The notes below the pieces were generated by a model, which saw nothing but the letters and a program-made list of their open reading frames with translations, was not told the origin of the DNA and ran no database searches. A DNA stretch of 64,000 nucleotides from Hymenobacter negativus (GTDB lineage Bacteria > Bacteroidota > Bacteroidia > Cytophagales > Hymenobacteraceae): assembly GCF_016056375.1 (NCBI RefSeq), contig NZ_JAEDAE010000001.1, positions 930,001 to 994,000 on the forward strand. Direction: 5' to 3'. Of the stretch, positions 44,722 through 53,110 are shown piece after piece. How positions within the stretch are numbered: the stretch's first letter is position 1; every line of letters begins with the position of its first letter. Both the position numbers and the translations under genes were made by a program.

Positions 44722-45588
44722 CTACTGCGGCTCTACGTGAATCAGGACGTGGCCGAGCTGCGGGAGCCGACTGCGCAGCGTGTCCTTGAGGTGATGCGCG
44801 ATTTCGTGGCCTTGCCGCACGGTAATATCCCCGCTGACTTTGGCGTGCAGGTCGACATGGTATTGCATCCCAGCTTTGCGAATGAAGCACTTTTCGGTGC
44901 CCCGCACGCCCTCCACCGTAGCGGCCACCTGCCTGATTTCGAGCACCAAATCATCGTACACGTGCTCGTCGAGGATTTCGCCCAAGGCGGGCCGGAAAAT
45001 CTGGTAGCTGTTGTAGAGGATGAAGCCGGCGGCGAACAGGGCGGCCCAGTCGTCGGCCGACTCGTACCCTTTGCCGAGCACCAGCGCGATGGAAATGCCG
45101 ACGAACGCGGCCACCGAAGTGATGGCGTCGCTGCGGTGGTGCCAGGCATCGGCTTTGAGCGAGGAGCTGTTGGTTTCCTCCGCCTTTTTCATTACCGTGC
45201 GAAAGGAAATTTCCTTCCAGATAATGATGCCGCCCAGAATGGCCAGCGTCCAGGCTTTGGGCAGGGCGTGCGGCGTGCCAATGTTCTGAATGCTTTCGTA
45301 GGCGATAATCGTGGCCGAGGTTATCAGAAAGCCCACCACCAGAAACGTCACCAGTGGCTCGATGCGGCCGTGGCCGTAGGGATGGTTTTTATCGGCCGGC
45401 CGGCTGGCGTACCGGAGCCCCAAAAGCACCAGCAACGATGCAAAAATATCGGTCGTGGATTCGATGGCATCGGCCACCAGCGCGTAGGAATTGCCGAAAT
45501 AGCCGGCCACGCCTTTGATTAGCGCTAAGCTCGTGTTGCCAATGATGCTGAAATAGGTGGCTTTAACGGCTGTTTCCTCGTTGGTCAT
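44722..45588 (-). CDS. Cation diffusion facilitator family transporter
   Basis: 288 residues with about six membrane segments. Metal-site motifs are YALVADAIESTTDIFAS (HxxxD-like site in TM2, here DAIES), KNHPYGHGRIEPL (typical loop) and DAWHHRSDAITS (TM5 HxxxD). A C-terminal cytoplasmic domain follows (VHLDLHAKVSGD-like segment). CDF proteins export zinc, iron, cobalt or manganese in exchange for protons. The exact metal cannot be set from sequence. The gene is followed (upstream on the same strand) by the secreted hypothetical gene at 45638. Confidence 0.93.
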   Translation of the reverse strand: MTNEETAVKATYFSIIGNTSLALIKGVAGYFGNSYALVADAIESTTDIFASLLVLLGLRYASRPADKNHPYGHGRIEPLVTFLVVGFLITSATIIAYESIQNIGTPHALPKAWTLAILGGIIIWKEISFRTVMKKAEETNSSSLKADAWHHRSDAITSVAAFVGISIALVLGKGYESADDWAALFAAGFILYNSYQIFRPALGEILDEHVYDDLVLEIRQVAATVEGVRGTEKCFIRKAGMQYHVDLHAKVSGDITVRQGHEIAHHLKDTLRSRLPQLGHVLIHVEPQ

Positions 45589-45637
45589 AAAGCAGGCAAA
45601 AGGCAGTACGGAAGCGAAGAAAAGCGGCAGGTACGCG

Positions 45638-46093
45638 TTATTTCAGGTAATACGTCTGCATAAACTGCACGGCTTCTTTTTCGTCGGCCACGCAGACATC
45701 GCAGAACGTTCCGACGCCGTTGACTGGCCCTTCGTACTCCCAGGCAAAGTTGTTGGGCGTCTGGCCGGCAGCGCTTACCGCCAGCAGGGTACCTTTCGGA
45801 ATCACAGACAGCACGTTGCCATTGGCAAACCGCACCTTAAAGCCTGGCTCACCATTCAACTGCGTTTTACCAAGGTATTTTACCGTGACTTCCTTGCGGT
45901 CAGGCCCATAGGAATAAAAAATATCCGTGCGCTTGCCGGCTTTCGCCCAGAAGCTCAGGTGCTCGTAGCTGACCGTGCCCGGGGTACCATAGGAATACGA
46001 CGCGACTTTGGTTGGCGCGCTCCTAGTTTGGGCGCGGGCCGAGGCCCCGAACAACAGCAGCGTGGCGGTGATGGCAAAAAGCGGGGCCTGCAT
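45638..46093 (-). CDS. Secreted hypothetical protein (151 aa)
   Basis: From the ATG at 46093: MQAPLFAITATLLLFGASAR and AQ form a signal peptide. The frame is open upstream to 46171 but that part looks non-coding. The mature protein is small and beta-rich (VSYEHLSFWAKAGKRTDIFY, FKVRFANGNVLSVIPKG), with two Cys residues (FCDVCVADE). No family is recognised. It may be exported to the periplasm, and its place next to the CDF gene (49 bases) suggests only possible cotranscription. Confidence 0.65.
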   Translation of the reverse strand: MQAPLFAITATLLLFGASARAQTRSAPTKVASYSYGTPGTVSYEHLSFWAKAGKRTDIFYSYGPDRKEVTVKYLGKTQLNGEPGFKVRFANGNVLSVIPKGTLLAVSAAGQTPNNFAWEYEGPVNGVGTFCDVCVADEKEAVQFMQTYYLK

Positions 46094-46177
46094 AGTCAAA
46101 CGGCTAAAGTTCGGAAAGTTCGGCGGTGGCACCACCGAGGCGGATGGTCCTGCGGTGGCATTTACTAACACAAGCGT

Positions 46178-46861
46178 TTAAATGTTGTCGGTTAGCAGCC
46201 GGCGAATGGCGGCCAGATGCGCCAGCAGCACAAGGGGCACTACACAACCCGGCAACCACACAAACGGAAAATGCAGGATGGCCACGTTGGGCTGCTCGAA
46301 GGCGAAGCGCTGCAAGGGCGTGGGGGCCGACAGCAGCGCATTGACCACGATGTTGAGCAGGGAAGCCAGCCCGAGGATATTCCAAAACAGCAGCCCGCCT
46401 CGACCTAATTGCTGGCTACGGAAGGCAAAATAATAGACCACGGGTGCGGTCAGACCCGCCAGAATATCCCAGTTGCGGCCTTCGAAGGTCATGAGCTGCG
46501 GCACGGCTTTCTGCATATACAGGCCGAACAAAACCAGTTCCACCGGAATGCGGACGACGTGCAGCGCGGTCAGCATGTCGAGGCGCAGCCCCGCCAGCCA
46601 ACGGCGGCCGGAAGCCGTGGCAAACAGCGCCACTATCAGAAGCAGCGGCGGCCCCAGCAGCAGCGCCAGCCGCGGCGGCAGCGAGCGGCTGATGGTGTAA
46701 AAGCCGCTCAGGCCCACCGCGCCCTGCCCCAGCAGCCATGCCAGCAGCACCAGCAGCACGCGCCCGGAGCGGTGCGCGGCCAGGTAAAACAGCCAAACGG
46801 CGAGGCCCGTAGTCAGGCCAAAAACGAGGCTGAGAAGCGCGGTATCGGGGAGCGTGTGCAT
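46178..46861 (-). CDS. Multi-pass membrane protein of unknown function
   Basis: 227 residues with about seven hydrophobic segments, for example LLSLVFGLTTGLAVWLFYLA, PPRLALLLGPPLLLIVALFA and VVPLVLLAHLAAIRRLL. Charged residues (HRSGR, GRRW, RR) fall between them, in keeping with a polytopic inner-membrane protein. No catalytic motif is seen. It is 90 bases downstream of the Crp/Fnr-type regulator and on the same strand, a pairing often seen in Bacteroidota; the regulator may control it. Confidence 0.75.
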   Translation of the reverse strand: MHTLPDTALLSLVFGLTTGLAVWLFYLAAHRSGRVLLVLLAWLLGQGAVGLSGFYTISRSLPPRLALLLGPPLLLIVALFATASGRRWLAGLRLDMLTALHVVRIPVELVLFGLYMQKAVPQLMTFEGRNWDILAGLTAPVVYYFAFRSQQLGRGGLLFWNILGLASLLNIVVNALLSAPTPLQRFAFEQPNVAILHFPFVWLPGCVVPLVLLAHLAAIRRLLTDNI

Positions 46862-46951
46862 GGCCGGGCGGGTTGGTTTTTAGTACGCCACAAAGGAACT
46901 GGCGGCCCGGCCGTCCCGGCTTGCCAAATGGCAAGAAATGCGGCCCGCCAG

Positions 46952-47533
46952 CTATTTCGGCGGGTTTCCCTTCCGAATCCGACTTAGCGAGGTGTCGGTG
47001 ACGCCGAGGTAGGAGGCGATGGTTTTGAGGGGCGCGTGCTGCAGGATTTCGGGGCTGGCGCGCAGCAGGCTGGCGTAGCGGGCGGCGGCGGGCTCGGTTA
47101 TCAGGGCCAGCATGCGGCTTTTGAGGGCCGCGTAGCCGCGCACGAGCACCGCCCGGCCAAACTCCCGAAACTCGGGCCGGGCGTGAAACAGCGCGTTTAG
47201 CTGCTGGTGCGTGATGGCCCAGCCGGTACAGTCGGTGAGCGCCTGAATGTATTCCTGCGAGGGCGTGCGGTTGAAAAACGACGCCACCTCGAACACTACC
47301 TGGCCGCTGGCATAGAAGCCGGTGGTCACGTCGTGGCCGTTGGTATCATAGGCAAAGGCGCGCACGAAGCCGCTGTCCAGAAACAAGTACTCGTCGCTAA
47401 CTCTGCCGGCTTGCAGCAGGAATTCGTGCTTGCCGATGGCCTTCGGGACGAAAACGCTGGCAATGTCGGCGGCCTGCCCGGCGCTGATGGGACCCATGCT
47501 CTGGAAAAATTGGGTGAGCTTCTCGTTAGTCAT
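46952..47533 (-). CDS. Crp/Fnr-family transcriptional regulator
   Basis: 193 residues. The N-terminal cyclic-nucleotide-binding-like domain covers about 15-130 (KAIGKHEFLLQAGRVSDEYL, FLDSGFVRAFAYDTNGHDVT, VVFEVASFF). The C-terminal HTH is PLKTIASYLGVTDTSLSRIR. No Cys-rich Fe-S motif is present, so it is not an FNR-type oxygen sensor. The effector is unknown. It is followed by a polytopic membrane protein gene. Confidence 0.9.
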   Translation of the reverse strand: MTNEKLTQFFQSMGPISAGQAADIASVFVPKAIGKHEFLLQAGRVSDEYLFLDSGFVRAFAYDTNGHDVTTGFYASGQVVFEVASFFNRTPSQEYIQALTDCTGWAITHQQLNALFHARPEFREFGRAVLVRGYAALKSRMLALITEPAAARYASLLRASPEILQHAPLKTIASYLGVTDTSLSRIRKGNPPK

Positions 47534-47609
47534 GAATCCTGTCCAAAATCGCGGCCGGCTGGGGCAGCGAATATAGGCGCGAAGCCGCCAGGGTGGCTAC
47601 ATTGCGTCT

Positions 47610-47628
47610 CCGGTGCAAGTCGCACCGG
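47610..47628. repeat. Small perfect hairpin CCGGTGC / GCACCGG
   Basis: A 7-bp stem with loop AAGTC in the divergent gap between the Crp/Fnr gene and the DUF4159 gene. It could be a regulatory site or a remnant hairpin. Confidence 0.3.
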
Positions 47629-47698
47629 CCCCGGGCCCGAACTTTACGATTCCGTCTGCCATTATAAAGCGGGCGGGTCTGGCCTGCCCACTTATTTT

Positions 47699-48355
47699 AT
47701 GCTGAAATACCTGCTTTTATCCGCTTCGCTGCTGCTATCGGCTGCCGCTCCTGCGCCCAGCTTCCGCATTGCCAAGCTGCACTACGGCGGTGGGGGCGAC
47801 TGGTACGCCAACAAAACATCGCTGCCCAACCTCATCACCTTTTGCAATCAGGCGCTGAAAACCAACATCGCGCCCGACGAAGCCACCGTGGAGCTCGACT
47901 CGCCGGAGCTGCTCTCCTACCCGTTCATTCACATGACCGGGCACGGCAACGTGAGCTTCACCGCCGCCGAGGCCAAAAACCTGCGCCAGTACCTCACGGG
48001 TGGGGGCTTCCTGCACATTGATGATAATTACGGGCTCGATAAATTCATCCGGCCCGAGATGAAAAAGGTGTTTCCTGAGCTGGAGTTCGTGGAGCTGCCC
48101 TACTCCCACCCGATTTACCATCAGAAATATCAGTTTCCCCGCGGCTTGCCCAAGGTGCACGAGCACGACGGCAAGCGCGCCCAGGGGTTCGGGCTGGTAT
48201 ACAAAGGCCGGCTGGTGTGCTTTTATTCCTATGAATGCGACTTGGGCAACGGCTGGGAAGACGTGGGCACCTACCCCGAAGACTCGCCCGCCGTGCACGA
48301 CGCGGCCCTGCGCATGGGGGCCAACCTGGTGAGCTATGCCCTGACCCAGGACTAA
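47699..48355 (+). CDS. DUF4159 domain-containing protein
   Basis: 218 residues from the ATG at 47699 (MLKYLLLSASLLLSAAAPAP, a signal peptide). The frame is open back to 47207, but that region is antisense to the Crp/Fnr gene and is rejected. The DUF4159 motifs are visible: FRIAKLHYGGGGDWYANKTS, YPFIHMTGHGNVSFT, LRQYLTGGGFLHIDDNYGLD and GWEDVGTYP. The fold resembles class I glutaminase-like periplasmic proteins; function is unknown. bphO starts 60 bases later. Confidence 0.88.
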   Translation: MLKYLLLSASLLLSAAAPAPSFRIAKLHYGGGGDWYANKTSLPNLITFCNQALKTNIAPDEATVELDSPELLSYPFIHMTGHGNVSFTAAEAKNLRQYLTGGGFLHIDDNYGLDKFIRPEMKKVFPELEFVELPYSHPIYHQKYQFPRGLPKVHEHDGKRAQGFGLVYKGRLVCFYSYECDLGNGWEDVGTYPEDSPAVHDAALRMGANLVSYALTQD

Positions 48356-48384
48356 GCAAAACCGTAGCACCGCGTCCGCGGGCC

Positions 48385-48392
48385 TATTTTCG
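48385..48392 (+). promoter_or_regulatory. Candidate -7 element for the bph operon
   Basis: TATTTTCG, one mismatch from TAnnTTTG, ends 23 bases before the bphO start. Confidence 0.35.
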
Positions 48393-48415
48393 TCCTGCCA
48401 ACGTTGTTCTTCACT

Positions 48416-49000
48416 ATGTCTCACCCACAGGAAAGCCCGGCTATTCTGCCGCGCCTTCGCCACGAAACCAGACCGTTCCACGATGCCGTGGAGCAAAACC
48501 ACTTTAACCTGGCCCTGGGCGCGGGCACGGTGACGGCGGCCGATACCGCTCAATTCCTGGCCAGGATGTACGGTTTTTTGCAGCCTTATGAGGCGCAGCT
48601 GCACGCCCACGCCGCCGCCTTCGGGCCGGCCTGGCTGCTCGACCAGCGCTACCGCGCCCCCCTGATTCTGGAGGACCTGGCCCGACTGGGCCACCCTGCC
48701 CCGCCACCGCGCTGCCCCGCGCTGCCACCGCTGAGCACCCGCGCCCAGCTGCTGGGGGCCATGTACGTGTTCGAAGGCTCCACGCTAGGCGGGCAGGTGA
48801 TTGCGCGGCAGCTCGATAAGGCGGGCATTGCCGCGCACGCCTTTTTCACGGGCCGGGCCGAGCGCACCGGGCCGCTCTGGAAGGCCTTTGGCGAGCAGCT
48901 GACCGAGGCGGCCGAAGCCGGCCACGACGACCCAGCGGCCATTGTGGCTTCGGCCGTTCACACTTTTCAAGCCCTTGCTAAATGGCTCAATCAGCCCTAA
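48416..49000 (+). CDS. bphO: Biliverdin-producing heme oxygenase (BphO type)
   Basis: 194 residues from the ATG at 48416. It opens heme to biliverdin IXa, CO and iron. The proximal heme ligand is probably H22 in RHETRPFHDAVEQNHF; the distal helix segment AMYVFEGSTLGGQVIARQLD is typical of bacterial heme oxygenases. The last 19 bases overlap the start of the phytochrome gene, a classic bphO-bphP arrangement that couples chromophore supply to the apoprotein. The enzyme is soluble; its electron donor is unknown. Confidence 0.92.
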   Translation: MSHPQESPAILPRLRHETRPFHDAVEQNHFNLALGAGTVTAADTAQFLARMYGFLQPYEAQLHAHAAAFGPAWLLDQRYRAPLILEDLARLGHPAPPPRCPALPPLSTRAQLLGAMYVFEGSTLGGQVIARQLDKAGIAAHAFFTGRAERTGPLWKAFGEQLTEAAEAGHDDPAAIVASAVHTFQALAKWLNQP

Positions 49001-51300
49001 AAAACTTTACCGACGAAAGCCTGCTCGGCCAGCCCATCACGCTCAATAACTGCGACCGGGAGCCCATTCACATCCCGGGACTGATTCAGCCCTACGGCTT
49101 TTTGCTGTGCCTCGACGAGCAGAGCCGCCGCGTGGTGCAGGCCAGCGCCAACACGCTGACACTGCTGGGCATGGCGGCCGAAACCCTCATCGGGGCTGGC
49201 CTGGGCACCTTGCTGGAGCCCGAGCAGCTGCTGGAAGTGGAGCGCGTGTGGGCCAAGTTGGGGACCGACGCCCGGCTGCTGGGCATTCACCTCGGCCGGG
49301 TGACGGGCCAGCCGGCCTATAAGCTCATCCTGCACCGCTACGACGGCCTGCTGTGGGTGGAGGGCGAGCCGCTAAGCGAAACCAGCGTGAGCGCGCTCGA
49401 CCTGCCGGCCCTCAACGTGAGCCTGGGCCGCCTGCTCACGGCCGAAAGCGTGCTGGAATGCTGCCAGGTGACGGCCGAGCAGGTGCGAACCATCACTGGG
49501 TTCGACCGGGTAGCCATCTACCGCTTCGCGCCCGACGACAGCGGCGAAGTCATTGCCGAAGACGTGCGCGAAGACCTGCCCCCCTGGCTGGGCATGCACT
49601 ACCCGGCCACCGACATTCCAAAGCAGGCCCGGGCCATGTACCTAAAAAACTGGCTGCGTTTCATTCCCAATGCCCACTACGCGCCGGTACCGCTGGTGCC
49701 CACGGTGGCGCCCGGGGCCAGCCGCCCGCCCGATATGACGTATTCGGTGCTGCGCAGCGTGTCGCCCATTCACCTCGAATACCTGCACAACCTGGGTTCG
49801 GAGGCCACCATGACCATCTCTCTCATTCAGGAAGGGCGGCTGTGGGGCATGGTGACCTGCCACCACCAAAGCCCGCGCTTGGTGAGCTACGAGCTGCGCG
49901 ACCTGTGCCAGTTCCTGGGCAAAACGGTGTCGGCCCTGCTCAAAACCAAGGAACTGCAGGACGAGCAGGCCTACCGCCTGCGCATCCGAGAAGCCCAGGT
50001 GGGGTTGTTTGATTTGGTGAGCACCCAGGCCAATTTCATGGACGGCCTGCACCGCTTCACCCCCAGCCTGCTGGATGTGCTGGACTGCGGCGGCGCGGCC
50101 ATTGTTTTCGACGGCGAAGTCATCACCCTCGGCCATACGCCCAAGCCCCGCCAGATTGAGGAAATTGTGGAATGGCTGCGCGCCAATAATCCGCACGATG
50201 TTTTCGTGACCGATTCCTACGCGCAGCTCAACCCGGACGGCAAGGCCATTCGCACCACGGCCAGCGGCATTTTGGCCGTGGCCCTGGCCCGCGAGGCCGG
50301 CGACTACATCCTCTGGTTCCGGCCCGAGCAGTTGCAGACCGTGACCTGGGCCGGCCGCCACGAGAAAAACCAGACCACCGCCGACGGCCAGATTTTCCTC
50401 TCGCCCCGCCAGTCGTTTGAGGCTTGGAAGCAGACCGTGGAAGAAACCTCGGCCCCCTGGCTGCCCCTCGAAGTGGAGGCCGCCAAGGAAATCCGCCTGC
50501 ACATTTCCGACATCCGCCTCAAGGTTTTCAACGAGCTACAGGCCAAAGCCCTCAGCCTGACCCGCCTCAACGCCGAGCTGGAGCGCAGCAACGACGAGTT
50601 GGACTCGTTTGCCTACGTGGCCTCGCACGACCTTAAAGAGCCCCTGCGCGGCATCCACAACTACTCGCTGTTTTTGCTGGAAGACTACGCCGACAAGCTC
50701 GACGACGAGGGCGTGAGCAAGCTGCGGACCCTGGTGCGCCTCAGCCAGCGCATGGAAGCCCTGATTGAGTCGCTGCTCCAGCTCTCGCGCGTGGGCCGGG
50801 TCGAGCTGGTGGTAGAAGCCGTGAACTTGAACGATGCCCTGACCGACATTCTCGACCTGCTGCATCCCCGCTTCGAGCAAACCCGCACCACCGTTACCGT
50901 GGCCGGCCCCCTGCCCACCGTGCGCGGCAGCCGCACGTCCATCCAGGAAGTTTTCAACAATCTGCTGACCAACTCTCTACGATATAACAATCACGCCGAA
51001 AAGCGTGTTACCATCGGCGTGGCCTCACCCGAAATTCGCGGCCCGAAAGGCACCGGAAATCCAGCCGATTTTGTGGTAATTTACGTACAGGACAACGGCA
51101 TCGGCATCGACCCGAAGCACCACGAGAATATCTTTAAAATCTTCAAGCGCCTGCACGCGCAGGACAAGTACGGCGGAGGCACCGGGGCCGGCCTGGCCAT
51201 TGCCCGCAAAATGGCGGAGAAAAACGGCGGCGAGCTGTGGGTCGATTCCACGCTCGGCCACGGCGCCACCTTCTATTTTTCGATTCCCATCAGCCTGTAA
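48982..51300 (+). CDS. bphP: Bacteriophytochrome histidine kinase
   Basis: 772 residues in PAS-GAF-PHY-HisKA-HATPase order. C24 in NNCDREPIHIPGLIQPYG is the biliverdin attachment Cys. The GAF domain has YPATDIPKQAR (the DIP Asp), SPIHLEYLHNLG and TCHHQSPR (the two conserved His). The PHY tongue carries PRQSF (475-479). The kinase has phosphoacceptor H549 (YVASHDLKEPLRG), an N box (NNLLTNSLRYNN) and G boxes (DNGIGID, GGTGAGLAIARKMAEKNGG). It should sense red/far-red light and start a phosphorelay. bphO overlaps at the 5' end; the response regulator starts five bases after it. Confidence 0.96.
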   Translation: MAQSALKNFTDESLLGQPITLNNCDREPIHIPGLIQPYGFLLCLDEQSRRVVQASANTLTLLGMAAETLIGAGLGTLLEPEQLLEVERVWAKLGTDARLLGIHLGRVTGQPAYKLILHRYDGLLWVEGEPLSETSVSALDLPALNVSLGRLLTAESVLECCQVTAEQVRTITGFDRVAIYRFAPDDSGEVIAEDVREDLPPWLGMHYPATDIPKQARAMYLKNWLRFIPNAHYAPVPLVPTVAPGASRPPDMTYSVLRSVSPIHLEYLHNLGSEATMTISLIQEGRLWGMVTCHHQSPRLVSYELRDLCQFLGKTVSALLKTKELQDEQAYRLRIREAQVGLFDLVSTQANFMDGLHRFTPSLLDVLDCGGAAIVFDGEVITLGHTPKPRQIEEIVEWLRANNPHDVFVTDSYAQLNPDGKAIRTTASGILAVALAREAGDYILWFRPEQLQTVTWAGRHEKNQTTADGQIFLSPRQSFEAWKQTVEETSAPWLPLEVEAAKEIRLHISDIRLKVFNELQAKALSLTRLNAELERSNDELDSFAYVASHDLKEPLRGIHNYSLFLLEDYADKLDDEGVSKLRTLVRLSQRMEALIESLLQLSRVGRVELVVEAVNLNDALTDILDLLHPRFEQTRTTVTVAGPLPTVRGSRTSIQEVFNNLLTNSLRYNNHAEKRVTIGVASPEIRGPKGTGNPADFVVIYVQDNGIGIDPKHHENIFKIFKRLHAQDKYGGGTGAGLAIARKMAEKNGGELWVDSTLGHGATFYFSIPISL

Positions 51301-51304
51301 ACCA

Positions 51305-51751
51305 ATGAATCCCACCGCCCTCATCCCCATCCTCGTGGTGGAAGACAGCGTCGAAGACTTCACGGCCCTGAGCCGGGCCTTCCGTAAAAACGCGGTGCCC
51401 AACCCCCTGCTGCGCTGCGAAGACGGCGACCAGGCCCTCGAGTACCTCAAGGGCCACGGCAAGCACCCGGACTACCCCAGCCAACTGCCCGTCATCATCT
51501 TGCTCGACCTCAACATGCCCGGCACCGACGGCCGTGCCGTGCTCGACGTGCTCAAGAACGACCCGACCTTACACACCATCCCGGTCATTGTGTTCACCAC
51601 TTCGTCCAACAGCATCGATATTGCCGAATGCTACCGCTTGGGAGCCAACAGCTACCTCACGAAGCCCATTGGCTATTCCGAGCTGGAAGAAAAAGTGCGG
51701 CTGATTATTCGTTATTGGCTGGAGGCTTCCGAGCTGCCGCTGGCTGGCTAG
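51305..51751 (+). CDS. Single-domain response regulator, phytochrome-linked (Rcp1-like)
   Basis: 148 residues from the ATG at 51305, five bases after bphP (an upstream extension overlaps bphP and is rejected). A stand-alone receiver: acidic pocket E13-D14 in LVVEDSVEDF, phosphoacceptor D68 in ILLDLNMPG, then VFTTSSNSID and the conserved Lys in SYLTKPIGYSE. There is no output domain. Rcp1-like receivers are the usual partners of phytochromes and act by protein contact, so this probably takes phosphate from BphP. Confidence 0.93.
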   Translation: MNPTALIPILVVEDSVEDFTALSRAFRKNAVPNPLLRCEDGDQALEYLKGHGKHPDYPSQLPVIILLDLNMPGTDGRAVLDVLKNDPTLHTIPVIVFTTSSNSIDIAECYRLGANSYLTKPIGYSELEEKVRLIIRYWLEASELPLAG

Positions 51752-51761
51752 ACCGAAATTT

Positions 51762-53009
51762 GTGAAGCGAATTCTACTGATTGACGACAACCCGGAGGAC
51801 CGGATGCTGTACCGGCGCTTTCTGGGCCAGCAGTCTGGTTTTCAGCGGCTGGAAATAGTGGAAGCCTCCTCGGGGGCCGAAGGCCTGGAGCAATTCCGCC
51901 TGCAGCAGCCCGACTGCGTACTCCTTGACTACAACCTGCCCGACACTGATGGCCTGGACCTGCTTGTGGCCCTGCGTGAGCTGGCCCCGCCCGAGACGTT
52001 GTGCGTGGTGATGATAACCGGCGGCGGCAACGAGGCCTTGGCCGTGCGCGCCCTTAACTCCGGCGCTCTCGACTACCTGGTGAAGCAGCAATTTGACCGC
52101 GAGCTGCTAAACAAAACCGTGCTGCACGCCATCGAAAAAAACGAGTGGCGGCAGTACGTGGCCCGCTACCACGGCGAGCTGCAGGGCGTGAACCGCGAGC
52201 TGCGCGATTCGCTGGCCGAGCTCACCGAAATCCGGCAGGAGCTGAACGAGAAAAACGCCCAGCTTAGCGCCGCCAATCAGGAAATCGGGGCGCGCAACCG
52301 CCTGCTGGCCCGCACCAATCAGGACCTCGACAACTTCGTGTACGCGGCCAGCCACGACCTGCGCCAACCCCTCGACAACCTGCGCGGCCTCTTCGACGAG
52401 TTGCGCCGCACCGCCACCTTCCAGGACCCCGAGGAAGCCGTGGTGATGCGCCTACTCGAAGATTCGCTGCACAGCCTGTCCACCACCATCACCGACCTGG
52501 CGGCCGTGGTGCAGGAGCAGCGCAGCCCCGGCGAACAGTCCGCCGAGCAGGTTACTTTCGCCAGCCTAGTGGCCGATGTGCTGAAAGCCCTGCGTCCGCA
52601 GCTGGAGGCCACCGACGCCCACGTCGATACCGATTTTTCCGCGCTGCCGGCCCTTCGCTACGTGCGCAGCAGCCTGCGCACCATCCTCATCAACCTGCTG
52701 GGCAACGCCCTCAAGTACCGGCACCCCGACCGTGCGCCCCACATTCAAGTACGTACTTATCAGGCCGATGGCTGCCCGGTGCTCGAAGTGAGCGACAATG
52801 GTCTGGGCATGAACATGGACCGCCATGGCAACGAGCTGTTCCAACTGTTCCGGCGCTTCCACCCCCAGGTGGGCGAAGGCACCGGCGTGGGCCTGTTCCT
52901 CGTCAATCGGCTGGTGCAGTCCGAAAGCGGCCACATTGCCGTCGAAAGCGAAGAGGGACAGGGCACGGTGTTCCGCGTGTTCCTGCACGGAAAACGTGGA
53001 AACTGTTAA
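51762..53009 (+). CDS. Receiver-histidine kinase hybrid (REC-HisKA-HATPase)
   Basis: 415 residues from a GTG start. An N-terminal receiver (ILLIDDNPEDRM; phosphoacceptor D56 in CVLLDYNLPDTDG) is followed by a coiled coil (about 135-190, ELTEIRQELNEKNAQLSAAN). The histidine kinase core has H198 in YAASHDLRQPLDNL and ATP-binding boxes INLLGNALKYRHP, SDNGLGMNM and GEGTGVGLFLVNRLVQ. This order suggests a kinase controlled by an incoming phosphate, probably from the phytochrome branch 11 bases upstream. It is the last gene of the bph operon; a palindrome fills the gap to the next stop codon. Confidence 0.93.
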   Translation: MKRILLIDDNPEDRMLYRRFLGQQSGFQRLEIVEASSGAEGLEQFRLQQPDCVLLDYNLPDTDGLDLLVALRELAPPETLCVVMITGGGNEALAVRALNSGALDYLVKQQFDRELLNKTVLHAIEKNEWRQYVARYHGELQGVNRELRDSLAELTEIRQELNEKNAQLSAANQEIGARNRLLARTNQDLDNFVYAASHDLRQPLDNLRGLFDELRRTATFQDPEEAVVMRLLEDSLHSLSTTITDLAAVVQEQRSPGEQSAEQVTFASLVADVLKALRPQLEATDAHVDTDFSALPALRYVRSSLRTILINLLGNALKYRHPDRAPHIQVRTYQADGCPVLEVSDNGLGMNMDRHGNELFQLFRRFHPQVGEGTGVGLFLVNRLVQSESGHIAVESEEGQGTVFRVFLHGKRGNC

Positions 53010-53011
53010 AA

Positions 53012-53109
53012 TCGACTGCAGTTATTCCGAGCGGAGCGAGGAATCTGAGGTATGCCGGTTGAACGGTTCTACCAAGATTCCTCGCTCCGCTCGGAATGAC
53101 TGCAATCGA
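53012..53109. repeat. REP-like palindrome filling the gap between two convergent stop codons
   Basis: Arms 53012-53046 and 53075-53109 are 35-base reverse complements with two mismatches (core CCGAGCGGAGCGAGGAATCT). The stop codons of the kinase gene (53007-53009) and of the PlsC-like gene (53111-53113) lie two and one bases outside the element. It probably works as a bidirectional terminator. Confidence 0.92.
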
Positions 53110-53110
53110 C

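Noticed and set aside
47207..47698. Long N-terminal extension of the DUF4159 gene
   Set aside because: It is antisense to the Crp/Fnr gene and the ATG at 47699 opens with a perfect signal peptide.
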